Shown: positions 46,159-55,537, numbered from the stretch's first letter. The stretch is 64,000 bases of DNA from Christensenella intestinihominis (GCF_001678845.1 NZ_MAIQ01000004.1:124001-188000), one strand, 5' to 3'. The notes: generated by a model from the letters alone, not told the origin. A program made the numbers and translations.

Positions 46159-48558
46159 TCATTCCTTGTCTTCAAGCTCTTCGTCCGTGATTTGCAGACT
46201 CTTGCGCACCAGCTTTTTGGAAAGGATTTTATCGGCGCGCTTTTCCACAACATGCTCAAAGCCCCGCATCATAAACGGCGCAACCACCGTAAAGATGCAC
46301 ACCACGACAGCCTGCGGGAGACTGATGGGCGCCACGTCGAAAAAGCCCCTCAGGAAGATGATGCATAGGATAAATACGCCAATGGCGCTTCCCAGGATAA
46401 CCTTGCGCGCTGTGGTAAACGGCATGCTGACCTTGGCCACCACCCACATGCCGACGGCAACCGCCATCAGCATACACATGGTGGACATCGCCGCCGGGGT
46501 ATACTGGAAGATGCCCGCGAGCACGTTGATCGCAAGGATGCCGATAATTACGGAAAGGCCCCCGGGCAATGACTTTTTCAAAATATTAATCAGGAAATGC
46601 TCCTTGATTGGCGCAAAGTTCGGTTCCAACGCCAGGAAAAACGCCGGGAAGCCAATGGTTACAAAGCTAATCAGCGTCATTTGCAGCGGCGTAAACGGGT
46701 AACTGCTGTCGAGCAGGATCACCGTTGCAAAGGCAAGGAGCACGGCGTACACCGTTTTGGTGATAAACAGCGTCGCCACGCGCTCGATATTATTGATTAC
46801 CTTGCGCCCTTCGTTCACAATATCGGGCATCGTTGCAAAATTAGAATCGAGCAGCACCAGGTTAGCGATGTTCTTTGCCGCGTCGCTGCCCGATGCCATA
46901 GCGATGCTGCAATCGGATTCCTTCAAGGCCAGCACATCGTTCACGCCGTCACCCGCCATGGCGACCGTATGGCCCTTTCGTTTCAGCGCCGCAATCAATT
47001 CCTTTTTCTGGGAAGGCGTGACCCGTCCGAATACGCTGTATTTTTCGGCCGCCGCTTCGATATCTTCCTGCGTTTTGAGCATCGTCGCGTCTACCGCTTC
47101 ATAGTTTTTCACGCCCGCGCGTTTGGCAATCGCGCTAGCCGTGACCGGGCTGTCCCCGGAGATAATTTTCAGTTCAACCTTCTGCTTTTCAAAAAATTCG
47201 AGCGTTTTCCCTGCATCCGCGCGAATCCGGTCGGAAATAAGCAGGAAAGCGATGGGGCGCATCCCCATCGGGACCTTATTGTCCAACACGTCGGTGGAGT
47301 CGCTGTGCGCGAGCACCAGGACCCGGCTCCCCTGTTTCGCATACTTTTCCGCGTCGAGCCCCTCGTATCCGTTGGGGAAAATGAACTCAAACGCCCCGAG
47401 GAAATAGGTGCCTTCCCCTTCAAAGCTTACGCCGCTGTATTTACGGGCCGAGGAAAACGGCACAATGGTTTTTATTTCATGGTCAAAGCTCTTGCCGAAC
47501 TTTTCCACAACGGCGTGGAAGGTTGCGTTGTCGTCCTGGAGGGCCCCCGCCATGTTGGAAAGAATCCTGTCAATATCTTTTGTTTCATCGACAGGAATCA
47601 CCTCTTCCACATGCATCTTTCCCTCGGTGATCGTTCCCGTCTTATCAAGGCACAGGATATCCACGCGCGCAAGCGTCTCAATACAATAGAGGTCCTGCAC
47701 CAGCGTGCGTTTTGTCGCCAGGATTACGGCGCTGGTCGCCAGCGAAATACTGGTCAGCAGGATCAGCCCCTCAGGAATCATACCGATGAGGGCCCCCACC
47801 GTTTTGACCGTATTATCCGGCACGGGCAGCCCCACCACAAGGCCTTGTTTCAAAAACAGCAATATTCCCACCGGGACAATGATGATGCTGATGATTTTCA
47901 GGATACGGTTCAGGGAATTCCGCAGCTCGGACGTGCGCTTTTTGGATACCTTCGCGTCATAGGAGATTTTATTCGCATAATTTTCAATGCCCACACGTTC
48001 CACACGCGCATAGGCGTTGCCCGACACAATAAAGCTGCCGGAATAAAGGAAATCCCCCGGGCCCTTGACGACAACGTCCGACTCGCCCGTTATGAGGGAT
48101 TCGTTGACTTCCACCGAACCCTCGAGAACCATGCCGTCCGCGCACACCTGGTTGCCGGGCATAAGCTGCATCACATCGTCGAGGACGATATCCGCTACGC
48201 TGATTTCCTTTTCGGTTCCGTTCCGCACCACGGTGACCTTGGCCGCCACAATGACGGATAACTTATCGAGTGTCTTTTTGGTTACAATTTCCTGGGCAAT
48301 ACCAATAACAAGGTTCCCGACAACAACGAGCAGGAAAACGAGTTCCTTGATATAGCCCGTCATAACGATGAGAACCGTAAACACCATGTTTAAGATATTA
48401 AAAAAGGTTACAAGGTTATCCTTGAAAATCTGCCTGTATGACTTTGTCGTATTTGTATTGTACGCATTCGTGAGGCCTGCATCAATACGGCTTTTGACCT
48501 GCTCGTCCGTAAGCCCTGTCCGGCAATCCGAATCATAGCGCTGTTGCCCGTCGTCCAT
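46159..48558 (-). CDS. Cation-translocating P-type ATPase (CtpE-like)
   Basis: 799 residues. Actuator loop NESLITGESD, phosphorylation site CLDKTGTITEG, membrane motif GMIPEGLILLTS, hinge MAGDGVNDVLALKESDCSIAMASGSDAAK. About ten helices, no N-terminal heavy-metal domain. IPEGL followed by a CtpE-type C-terminal half suggests Ca2+ or another divalent cation; exact ion unknown. The start ATG 48558 has GGAAAGGGA upstream. The promoter overlaps a palindrome at 48576-48599. Confidence 0.9.
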   Translation of the reverse strand: MDDGQQRYDSDCRTGLTDEQVKSRIDAGLTNAYNTNTTKSYRQIFKDNLVTFFNILNMVFTVLIVMTGYIKELVFLLVVVGNLVIGIAQEIVTKKTLDKLSVIVAAKVTVVRNGTEKEISVADIVLDDVMQLMPGNQVCADGMVLEGSVEVNESLITGESDVVVKGPGDFLYSGSFIVSGNAYARVERVGIENYANKISYDAKVSKKRTSELRNSLNRILKIISIIIVPVGILLFLKQGLVVGLPVPDNTVKTVGALIGMIPEGLILLTSISLATSAVILATKRTLVQDLYCIETLARVDILCLDKTGTITEGKMHVEEVIPVDETKDIDRILSNMAGALQDDNATFHAVVEKFGKSFDHEIKTIVPFSSARKYSGVSFEGEGTYFLGAFEFIFPNGYEGLDAEKYAKQGSRVLVLAHSDSTDVLDNKVPMGMRPIAFLLISDRIRADAGKTLEFFEKQKVELKIISGDSPVTASAIAKRAGVKNYEAVDATMLKTQEDIEAAAEKYSVFGRVTPSQKKELIAALKRKGHTVAMAGDGVNDVLALKESDCSIAMASGSDAAKNIANLVLLDSNFATMPDIVNEGRKVINNIERVATLFITKTVYAVLLAFATVILLDSSYPFTPLQMTLISFVTIGFPAFFLALEPNFAPIKEHFLINILKKSLPGGLSVIIGILAINVLAGIFQYTPAAMSTMCMLMAVAVGMWVVAKVSMPFTTARKVILGSAIGVFILCIIFLRGFFDVAPISLPQAVVVCIFTVVAPFMMRGFEHVVEKRADKILSKKLVRKSLQITDEELEDKE

Positions 48559-48575
48559 GTCGTCCCTTTCCTGCC

Positions 48576-48599
48576 TGATATAATGACCTTATTATATCA
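48576..48599. promoter_or_regulatory. Palindromic operator over the P-type ATPase promoter
   Basis: TGATATAAT, 6-base spacer, ATTATATCA: a perfect 9-bp inverted repeat. The minus-strand promoter TTGGAG, 16 bases, TATAAT (48591-48618) has its -10 inside one arm, so a dimeric repressor would block transcription. Confidence 0.75.
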
Positions 48600-48650
48600 T
48601 ATTTACCCTGTGCTCCAATGCTTATCCGGTAAATTTTATAAATTCCTAAC

Positions 48651-48682
48651 AAAAACGACGGATTTTTTCATCCGCCGTTTCG
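48651..48682 (-). terminator. galM terminator
   Basis: AAACGGCGGAT-GAAAAA-ATCCGTCGTTTTT on the minus strand. Confidence 0.82.
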
Positions 48683-48700
48683 AAAGTCTTAAGAATTCCG

Positions 48701-49729
48701 CTATTTCGTGAGGAAACGGTATTCCGTCACATCATGGTAGGTTTTCCCTTTCTGCAAAATACAGGAGGGAAACTCGTCATGGTGTACGCTGTCCGGAAAG
48801 AGCTGCGTCTCAAAGCAATAGGCCGTCCGCGGGCCGTATTCCACGCCATGCTTTCCTTCCATCTCCGGTACGAAGTTCGCCGTATAAAGCTGCATTCCCG
48901 GCTTATCCGTATAGACCTCCATGATGCGTCCGCTCTGCGGGTCTTCCACCCGGGCCGCGCGCCGGAAGCCTTCGCCCCACAAAACAAAGTTGTGATCGTA
49001 ACCCCCGCATAATTTCATCTGCGGGAACGGGTCTTCGATCCGTTCGCCGATCAGGTGCGGATGGGTGAAATCGAGGGGAGTGCCCGCCACTTCCGCAATC
49101 TCTCCGGTGGGAATCAGGTTTTCGTCAACGGGCGTATATTCCCCGGCGTCAATGGTCAGCACATGGTCGCCGACCTCCCCTTGCCCGCGCAAGTTGAAGT
49201 AGGAATGGTTCGTAAGGGACAGGATCGTATCCGCATCCGATTCCGCAAAGTATTCAAGACGCACCACGTTGTCGTCCGTAAGGGTCATTTCAATCCTGAC
49301 ATCCACCGCGGCCGGGAAGCCTTCCTCCCCGTCCGGGCTGCGGTAAGTGAGGGTCAGCTTGTTTTCGCCCACAGCGCCGTCCCATACCTTCCGGTTGAAG
49401 CCGTTATCTCCTCCATGAAGGAGGTTTGCCCCGTTTTCATTGCACGGAATAGAGTAATCTTTTCCGCCAACTGTAAACCGGCCGTCCGCAATGCGGTTGG
49501 CATAACGCCCCACCGTCGCGCCGAAAAATGGATGATCGCCGAAATATTCTTCCGGGGTTTCAAAGCCGAGAACAACATCCGCCGGATTACCGCCGGTATC
49601 CGGCATTTCAATGGACATAATGGTTCCGCCGTAATTCGTGACCTTCATACGTCCGCCGGATTCATTTGAAAACGTATAAACAAAAATATCTTTCCCGTCT
49701 TTTATACCCGTCTTTTGAGTTTCAATCAT
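48701..49729 (-). CDS. galM: Aldose 1-epimerase (mutarotase)
   Basis: 342 residues. NYGGTIMSIEMPD, GRYANRIADGRF, LTNHSYFNLRGQG (catalytic His), YDHNFVLWG and ETQLFPDSVHH (catalytic Glu nearby) are the family motifs. Interconverts alpha and beta anomers of glucose or galactose. It stands alone, upstream of the tRNA-Val in the opposite direction. Confidence 0.94.
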   Translation of the reverse strand: MIETQKTGIKDGKDIFVYTFSNESGGRMKVTNYGGTIMSIEMPDTGGNPADVVLGFETPEEYFGDHPFFGATVGRYANRIADGRFTVGGKDYSIPCNENGANLLHGGDNGFNRKVWDGAVGENKLTLTYRSPDGEEGFPAAVDVRIEMTLTDDNVVRLEYFAESDADTILSLTNHSYFNLRGQGEVGDHVLTIDAGEYTPVDENLIPTGEIAEVAGTPLDFTHPHLIGERIEDPFPQMKLCGGYDHNFVLWGEGFRRAARVEDPQSGRIMEVYTDKPGMQLYTANFVPEMEGKHGVEYGPRTAYCFETQLFPDSVHHDEFPSCILQKGKTYHDVTEYRFLTK

Positions 49730-49824
49730 GATTTTTACCGCCCTTTTGATTTGCTATTACTATTTTACATCAAAAGTAATTTTTTTCCTATCCGTTATCG
49801 ATCAATTTTTTGTGAAATTTTATT

Positions 49825-49852
49825 TTGAAATATGGGGGAGGTGTGCTATAAT
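49825..49852 (+). promoter_or_regulatory. tRNA-Val promoter
   Basis: TTGAAA, 16 bases, TATAAT, ending ten bases before the tRNA. Confidence 0.8.
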
Positions 49853-49862
49853 AATTACCAGT

Positions 49863-49939
49863 GGAGGCATAGCTCAGTTGGTCAGAGTACCTGCTTCACA
49901 TGTAGGGGGTCGCTGGTTCGAGCCCAGCTGTCTCCACCA
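49863..49939 (+). tRNA. tRNA-Val (anticodon CAC)
   Basis: Acceptor GGAGGCA/TGTCTCC, D arm AGCTCAGTTGGTCAGAGT, anticodon stem CCTGC/GTAGG with loop TTCACAT (anticodon CAC, codon GTG), T arm CTGG-TTCGAGC-CCAG, encoded CCA. Its last bases form one end of the mobile element at 49932-59256. Confidence 0.95.
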
Positions 49940-49941
49940 AA
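49932..49941. repeat. Attachment-site repeat, tRNA side
   Basis: CTCCACCAAA, the 3' end of tRNA-Val plus two bases; the same ten bases recur at 59247-59256. Confidence 0.7.
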
Positions 49942-49948
49942 CCAATAT

Positions 49949-49986
49949 AATCCGAACCCTATACCAATCGGTGAAGGGTTCGGATT
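49949..49986. terminator. Hairpin just inside the left end
   Basis: AATCCGAACCCT and AGGGTTCGGATT, a perfect 12-bp inverted repeat followed by an AT-rich stretch. It ends the tRNA transcript in the integrated state and, in the circle, lies within the recombinase tail codons. Confidence 0.7.
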
Positions 49987-50090
49987 TATTATTTATTTAA
50001 AAAAGCAAATGTAGTTAAAGTTCAAATCTTACCCAATATTAGCTAATTCATGTAGTATAATTAAATGGAGAAATATATGGAGGTAGTATT

Positions 50091-53000
50091 ATGAAAGTTG
50101 GGCGTAATGACCCCTGCCCTTGCGGTAGTGGTAAAAAATATAAAAAATGTTGTTTAAATAAAGAGATTTCATTTTCATCTTCTGTTTTTGATGAAAATGA
50201 AAGTTTAACGAGCAAATCGAAGAAACTAGCAGTGATTTTTAAAGACTACAAAATAAAAGACTTAGTAACTTTCGCCTTTTGTATCGCCTCTTGGACTATT
50301 AATCGATCTTGTTTAGAGAATTGCTTAGCAATAAATAATGCAGTCAGATTGCAGAATACCGATGGGCCTAAAAGCATCACTACATATGAAGACTTTAAAA
50401 AATTGTATGAATTAGTTTTTCCACTATTACCAATTTCTTCATCAGATGATTTCACTCTTTCAGATTTTGGCGAAGTTAAAATTAGCTTTCATGATAAATT
50501 TTACCCTGTCATATTGGGAACCGGACATGAACAAGTATATGCTACTTTACAATTTATTCCGGAATTGGCCAAAATTCTTAAAAAAGACTTTCTCTATAAG
50601 GAGTTGCTCGAATACAATGAAAAATTACTATCACAATTGAGTTCCTCAAATTTTCATGGTGAGATCGAAAAAATAGTTTTTTCTTTGCCAAACAAGGACT
50701 ACTATCTAGAAGTTAAAAGATTATTGGGCTGTAGCACATTCCTTCCAAATAATGATGAGCTAATTAATATGTTATCTGATAGTCGATATCCAATTGATAG
50801 GTTGCATTTTTTTATATATAATAAACAAACATACCCGTTATTTAATAGCTCTCTCCTTATTGACTTTTACAGTATACTATTATCTATGGCAACAGAAGAA
50901 CAGAAAAGAATTGCTATTGATATGACAATTTCTAGGCTAGTTAACGAAATATATTCAACACGTCGTCTTCGAAAAGAATGTCCCAATGTTCTATATCCGG
51001 TTTCCTTTGCCGATAGTAGCAAAAAAGAAGTAATATCGTCACTAGTTTTCACATTTTTTGCTTCTACTAACAAAAAATCAATCGTCGCCATAAATGAAGA
51101 TGCAATTATTTCAAGCAAAGTAAATTTTTCTAAAATAGCCAAAGAAATAACCGAATTACATAGGCAGAATAAATTAGCATTTGTGCAACTATATAAGCAA
51201 AAAAATCAAAACGAAAATATTGGAATTGGAATTTCTAAAGAATCACAAAATAGTATAATAATATATGATTCCTTTACCAATGCGAATGAACCCAGAATTA
51301 GGCTTGGGGAACCTGACGATAATAAGATAGCATTGAGATGTTCTGCCGTCGATTTGGTTTCGATTCTTTGTATAGCTGATAGTATTGAAGAAATTGCTGA
51401 ATATATTGCCTCCGAACAGGAAGCAAGAGAAGATAAACGTTTTGTATTTGGTGGAATAAGTAGCCACTTTCTTGTTTGGAAGCAAAATAATCAGCAGATA
51501 AATCCTGGCGCGAATCGAATTGGAATGCTTTTTGTTCCCTATGGAACAATTGATAGCTACATTTACGATTATTTCTGTAACGAATTAGAGAATTACCCAT
51601 TTAGCATAATTTCACAGTTCTATAATAATCCATTTGCATGGAGCACAGTAATAGAAGAAAGTTCTTTCCCACAATTTAGCGAAAAAAATAATGATGGATT
51701 TGGATTTTTTGCTTACAAATTAGAAAATAATAATTATGTCCTTTTGACACATAATATGAGCTTCTTCGATGAAGAACATAATTTTCAGTTAGAATCACAA
51801 CTTGCTATTACAATTGATGATTTGAATACAAGATTATTTAGGCGTTATAATAGCACCATTGTAAATTGCTTCAATTTTAAAAACAAGATTGCCCAATTTC
51901 TTTATATGCCTTACTCTTATGCATCTTCTATAGATGGTAATGACTTTATATTTGCTCCTGATATACAATATGTTTATAGTGATATATTAATTTTGAACAA
52001 TGAAATCCATTTTCGGTATACCCCTAAGTCTGATAATTTGTTAAATGATATAAAGACCGCTCCAGATAAACGTATTGAATGTAAATATTTGATTGAATTA
52101 TTCCGGCCGTTGGCGCAAGCATACCCAGAAGAATATAAAGTATTTAGTCAAAAAATAACTGCTGATTCTTCACTTCCAAAAGAAGTAAACGTAATGCAGT
52201 ACGAATTAGACTACTATTTTAATTCTCCTTCACCGCAATTTAAAGTAGAAGATAAATGGTATACAAAGGTAAGAAAAGAAATCTCAATAATCTGCCAAAA
52301 AAACGAATTTGCAATTGGTGAGTATCAAGGAGAGTCAGCAACCCATTTAGTGCGTACTATGCAAAAAGAGTTAATAACTAACTTTGAAAACGAGGTTTCA
52401 AAATATAATAGGCTAGACCTTCATATACATTTGCTTAGCTTATATTCTACATGTCAACATGAAGTTTTATTACATCGTCAAAGATATGATTTATTACCAG
52501 AGAACATGGACGATAAAGTTACAAATGAAATTCATTCTAAAACTATAGAATATCGAGAAAAAGCAAAAGAAAACCTGCGAATCCTGCGCTATTTAATCGA
52601 GACTAACCTTTTTTTAGTTCGTGAAAAAGAAAAAAAGGCAGATAAGGACAACATTGCTTACCTACTGGCTTTCTCAAACTGGCTTGTAAAATTGCAAGAT
52701 GTATCTGATCTATGTAACTTTAATGAACATGATGCTCATATTGAGGTAGATGCAGACTATTTAGTAAATATTATACCAATCGATAATGATGATGAATATG
52801 TAATAAAATTGAATGAGAGAATTTATAATAATAATGATTATATTATCACTAGTTCAAATGAACAAGAAAATTTCGAAAAAGTCTTGAAATCATTTAAAGA
52901 TGATACGGATATTGATTTTATGGATTTGATTGATTTTCTGCAATATTTACAGGTAGTATTTGTGGAGGATAAAGGTTGGATTGAATGTGAAAAAAATGTT

Positions 53001-53807
53001 ATTTCATATGATAAAAATTCCTTAGAGAAAAATTTTAACTTATGTCTTGATAAGCCGCTTGCTTCTACAACATATAGAAAAATGATAAATTTTTTATTAG
53101 TTGATCCCCAAAAACTTAAAGAATGGAAAGGTGAACTCCAGTTTTTCTTGCCCATTTCAGAACGCGAGAAGCGGCCGAATCGTTTTGAAACTAAAATATT
53201 ATTTGAATCAGACCAGAATATTATCTATTCACCAATAATGGCAAAAACATTACAAAATAATTGGCAATATGGACTATACGAATTTTATCCTCCCTATGAA
53301 AATGACTTGCCCTTGACCATGGAGTCCATAAAAGAGTGGAAAAGAAAACATGAAAAGAAAATGGTCTCTGATATTGCTGATTTGTTTCGTTTGGCTGGCT
53401 TCACTAAGGTTTTGGAAGAAGCCGAACTGTATAAATTGGATAGAAAAGGCAACCATCCTCGTGATTTAGGAGATTATGATGTAATTGCTTATGATAAAAA
53501 AAGAAATGAGTTATGGATTATTGAAAGCAAAGTTATGAATAAAGTAGGCTCCGTATATGAAGATCAAATGCAGCAGAGGAACTATTTTCAACAAAATAAG
53601 TATGACGTAAAGTTTCAGAAAAGGATAGATTATATAAGCAAATTTGAAAATCTTCATTCGTTTCTTATGTCACAGAAAATTGAAGCTAATTCTAATACTA
53701 TTGTTAAGCCTTTTATGGTAACAAATAAAATTTTTGCCTCACGCTATAAAAAAATCGATTTCCCGATTATTAGTTATTATGAATTAAAATGTCTACTTAC
53801 TGATTAA
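50091..53807 (+). CDS. Large SEC-C / PD-(D/E)xK protein, candidate defence effector
   Basis: 1238 residues, soluble. The N-terminus has the SEC-C zinc motif VGRNDPCPCGSGKKYKKCC (3-21). The central 1000 residues match nothing I recognise; they have mixed alpha/beta character and a long charged helical stretch about 770-890. Near the C-terminus GDYDVIAYDKKRNELWIIESK gives Asp1130, Glu1145 and Lys1147, the spacing of a PD-(D/E)xK nuclease core. Very AT-rich, unlike the chromosome and also unlike the mob and recombinase genes. It sits directly inside the left end of the element, a usual cargo position. GGAGG and a TATAAT box (50056-50061) precede it and a terminator follows, so it is a one-gene unit. 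The nuclease role is inferred from motif spacing. Confidence 0.8.
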   Translation: MKVGRNDPCPCGSGKKYKKCCLNKEISFSSSVFDENESLTSKSKKLAVIFKDYKIKDLVTFAFCIASWTINRSCLENCLAINNAVRLQNTDGPKSITTYEDFKKLYELVFPLLPISSSDDFTLSDFGEVKISFHDKFYPVILGTGHEQVYATLQFIPELAKILKKDFLYKELLEYNEKLLSQLSSSNFHGEIEKIVFSLPNKDYYLEVKRLLGCSTFLPNNDELINMLSDSRYPIDRLHFFIYNKQTYPLFNSSLLIDFYSILLSMATEEQKRIAIDMTISRLVNEIYSTRRLRKECPNVLYPVSFADSSKKEVISSLVFTFFASTNKKSIVAINEDAIISSKVNFSKIAKEITELHRQNKLAFVQLYKQKNQNENIGIGISKESQNSIIIYDSFTNANEPRIRLGEPDDNKIALRCSAVDLVSILCIADSIEEIAEYIASEQEAREDKRFVFGGISSHFLVWKQNNQQINPGANRIGMLFVPYGTIDSYIYDYFCNELENYPFSIISQFYNNPFAWSTVIEESSFPQFSEKNNDGFGFFAYKLENNNYVLLTHNMSFFDEEHNFQLESQLAITIDDLNTRLFRRYNSTIVNCFNFKNKIAQFLYMPYSYASSIDGNDFIFAPDIQYVYSDILILNNEIHFRYTPKSDNLLNDIKTAPDKRIECKYLIELFRPLAQAYPEEYKVFSQKITADSSLPKEVNVMQYELDYYFNSPSPQFKVEDKWYTKVRKEISIICQKNEFAIGEYQGESATHLVRTMQKELITNFENEVSKYNRLDLHIHLLSLYSTCQHEVLLHRQRYDLLPENMDDKVTNEIHSKTIEYREKAKENLRILRYLIETNLFLVREKEKKADKDNIAYLLAFSNWLVKLQDVSDLCNFNEHDAHIEVDADYLVNIIPIDNDDEYVIKLNERIYNNNDYIITSSNEQENFEKVLKSFKDDTDIDFMDLIDFLQYLQVVFVEDKGWIECEKNVISYDKNSLEKNFNLCLDKPLASTTYRKMINFLLVDPQKLKEWKGELQFFLPISEREKRPNRFETKILFESDQNIIYSPIMAKTLQNNWQYGLYEFYPPYENDLPLTMESIKEWKRKHEKKMVSDIADLFRLAGFTKVLEEAELYKLDRKGNHPRDLGDYDVIAYDKKRNELWIIESKVMNKVGSVYEDQMQQRNYFQQNKYDVKFQKRIDYISKFENLHSFLMSQKIEANSNTIVKPFMVTNKIFASRYKKIDFPIISYYELKCLLTD

Positions 53808-53819
53808 AGATTCCAAACT

Positions 53820-53850
53820 AAAAGTGGAGACAACTATTATCTCCACTTTA
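53820..53850. terminator. Bidirectional terminator
   Basis: AAAGTGGAGA and TCTCCACTTT form a 10-bp stem with a 9-base loop after the cargo gene; it overlaps the end of the small minus-strand gene. Confidence 0.8.
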
Positions 53851-54007
53851 GCAATCTATTTTGCCGCTTCTTCCACTCCTCAAATTCCTTTTTGCCTTCC
53901 TCGCTCTCGAAATAGTTCTGGATTTCGGGGAGAAGGCATCGCGCTAACGTGTGAATCACATGGTCTGGGATTTCCCATGCTTCATTATCTTTTTCTTTTT
54001 CGGCCAT
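53837..54007 (-). CDS. Small element protein (56 aa)
   Basis: Starts at 54007 with AAAGGA upstream: MAEKEKDNEAWEIPDHVIHTLARCLL... and a charged helical end (EEGKKEFEEWKKRQ). Lies just downstream of the relaxase gene on the same strand. Small acidic helical proteins like this recur in Firmicutes mobilizable elements; function unknown. Confidence 0.65.
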   Translation of the reverse strand: MAEKEKDNEAWEIPDHVIHTLARCLLPEIQNYFESEEGKKEFEEWKKRQNRLLKWR

Positions 54008-54045
54008 TCAATTCCTTTCTGCATATTTTAAGGAACAATCACCCA

Positions 54046-55002
54046 TTATCGTCCTCGTGTCTGTATCCTTCCTGCGTTACGCTGCATATCTTGAATCTGC
54101 TTCTTCATATCCTCTGGTATTGCCTCGACAAAGCGTTTCAAATCAAGATAATCGCTTTCAAGTTTCGCTACTTCAATCCGTCGTTTCATTCTATCATCCT
54201 TATTCATAGCCGCCTTGTTTGCGAGCTCTGTATTTTCCTTCTCCAATGTGGCAAAGCCCTTTTTATATCTTTTCAGCTGCGTTTCAAAGCTCTCCATTTG
54301 AGGAAACCATTTTATCAGCAAAGCGGAAATTTCCTCTGTCCGCTTCCTTACATTAAGCGGGCCAATGTCGGCAAGCAACATCCGTATTTTTGCGGCTTGC
54401 CTTGTTAAGTGAACGGCCTGTTTAAAAACACTTGTAGGAATATGTTTTCTTCCTGTTTTGAGTGAGCTCTCGCCACGCTCTAGGTCTGGAAAAGATTGAA
54501 ACATATAAGCATAAAAATCATCCTGCCATTTGCTTAACTGGGCCCGATTACCTAATATCTCTTTTGCTGATAACCGCCCGTCCTCCGTAATCGGCGTAAA
54601 ACATAAATGTAAGTGAGGCGTTTTTTCATCCATGTGTACCACCGCAGAAAAAATATTGTCTTTGCCGACCCTTTGAGCAATGAAATTGACGGCTTTCATA
54701 AAATAAGTCCGTATCTCCTTTTTGCTTTTTCCATTAAAAAATTGGGGGCTGGCGGTAATCATGGTATCAACGAAGCGGGTACTGTCTTTGCGTGTCCTAC
54801 AGCCCGCAGTTTGTATGCGCTTTTCTATTTCCTGTTTATACCGACTTTGTGGTTGTACCAAATGGAAATTATCTTTACTCCGGGTTATATCAATATCCGG
54901 GTTACTGGCATATCTTTCTTTTCGCCGTTCATGGTGCGCCTCCAACGCTCCCGCCGATCCACCCTTATGCTTTGCAAACCTTAAAATAGCGTATTGTGGC
55001 AT
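54046..55002 (-). CDS. MobV-family relaxase (plasmid recombination/mobilization protein)
   Basis: 318 residues. N-terminal YAILRFAKHKGGSAGALEAHHERRKE, then AVVHMDEKTPHLHLCFTPI (about 140-160), the HxDExxPHxH metal motif of MobV relaxases. The C-terminal part is coiled-coil-like (QLKRYKKGFATLEKENTELANKAAMNKDDRMKRR region, shown as a landmark). It nicks oriT to start DNA transfer. Start ATG 55002 has AAAGGAGG; the longer frame to 55101 crosses the putative oriT and is rejected. Confidence 0.92.
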   Translation of the reverse strand: MPQYAILRFAKHKGGSAGALEAHHERRKERYASNPDIDITRSKDNFHLVQPQSRYKQEIEKRIQTAGCRTRKDSTRFVDTMITASPQFFNGKSKKEIRTYFMKAVNFIAQRVGKDNIFSAVVHMDEKTPHLHLCFTPITEDGRLSAKEILGNRAQLSKWQDDFYAYMFQSFPDLERGESSLKTGRKHIPTSVFKQAVHLTRQAAKIRMLLADIGPLNVRKRTEEISALLIKWFPQMESFETQLKRYKKGFATLEKENTELANKAAMNKDDRMKRRIEVAKLESDYLDLKRFVEAIPEDMKKQIQDMQRNAGRIQTRGR

Positions 55003-55023
55003 TGAACCTCCTTTCACCGTTTT

Positions 55024-55134
55024 GTAGAAAAATAGAATCCATTTTTGGCCTTTTAGATGATAACATACGCGCTGCTCAAAACAACGTCCTCCAAGTCGCA
55101 TTATAAAAGGCTTTTTTATTCCCTATTTTTCTAC
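55024..55134. other. Candidate origin of transfer (nested inverted repeats)
   Basis: Upstream of the relaxase gene GTAGAAAAATAG (55024-55035) pairs perfectly with CTATTTTTCTAC (55123-55134). Inside it GCCTTTTA (55048-55055) pairs with TAAAAGGC (55104-55111), with near-equal gaps on both sides. The central 48 bases are gene-free. Nested repeats next to a relaxase gene are typical of oriT. Confidence 0.5.
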
Positions 55135-55496
55135 GTTTGCCTCCGTCTCCGGGCATATTCCGCTTTTTGCCGATTTGCTTCCAATCGGGCACATTTCTTA
55201 CAATATTTTGTTTTATTGGAATAAGAGACGATCGCTGTTCCACACCTTACGCATTTTTTGACCTTATCAGGCTCTAAAAGTTCAGCATATAACGCATTAT
55301 CTCCGGGCAATACTGAACTTAGGAAATATTTGCAAAGAACAGAATAGGAAATCATTTGCGGGCAGGGGACTTCTACGCCCCGATCCAGCAGGTCACAATT
55401 GCCCTCGAAATAATTAGCACATTCCAATTTAATCAGTTTACAGACCTTTCGCTTTTGTACCTCGTTCAGATGTAAAATTTTCTCTTGTTCGATCAT
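55131..55496 (-). CDS. Cysteine-rich VLP-domain protein
   Basis: 121 residues. CANYFEGNCDLLDRG, CPQMISYSVLCKYFLSSVLPGDNALYAELL and a zinc knuckle CVRCGTAIVSYSNKTKYCKKCARLEANRQKAEYARR are the marks of the Cys_rich_VLP family found on Firmicutes mobile elements. The basic tail suggests nucleic-acid binding. Lies upstream of the relaxase gene, separated by the candidate oriT. Confidence 0.85.
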   Translation of the reverse strand: MIEQEKILHLNEVQKRKVCKLIKLECANYFEGNCDLLDRGVEVPCPQMISYSVLCKYFLSSVLPGDNALYAELLEPDKVKKCVRCGTAIVSYSNKTKYCKKCARLEANRQKAEYARRRRQT

Positions 55497-55537
55497 TCAA
55501 TTCCTCCATTTCTTTTGTGTAGTTTATTTGCTTTTTC

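Noticed and set aside
46597-48261. 554-codon plus-strand ORF
   Set aside because: Antisense shadow of the P-type ATPase gene.
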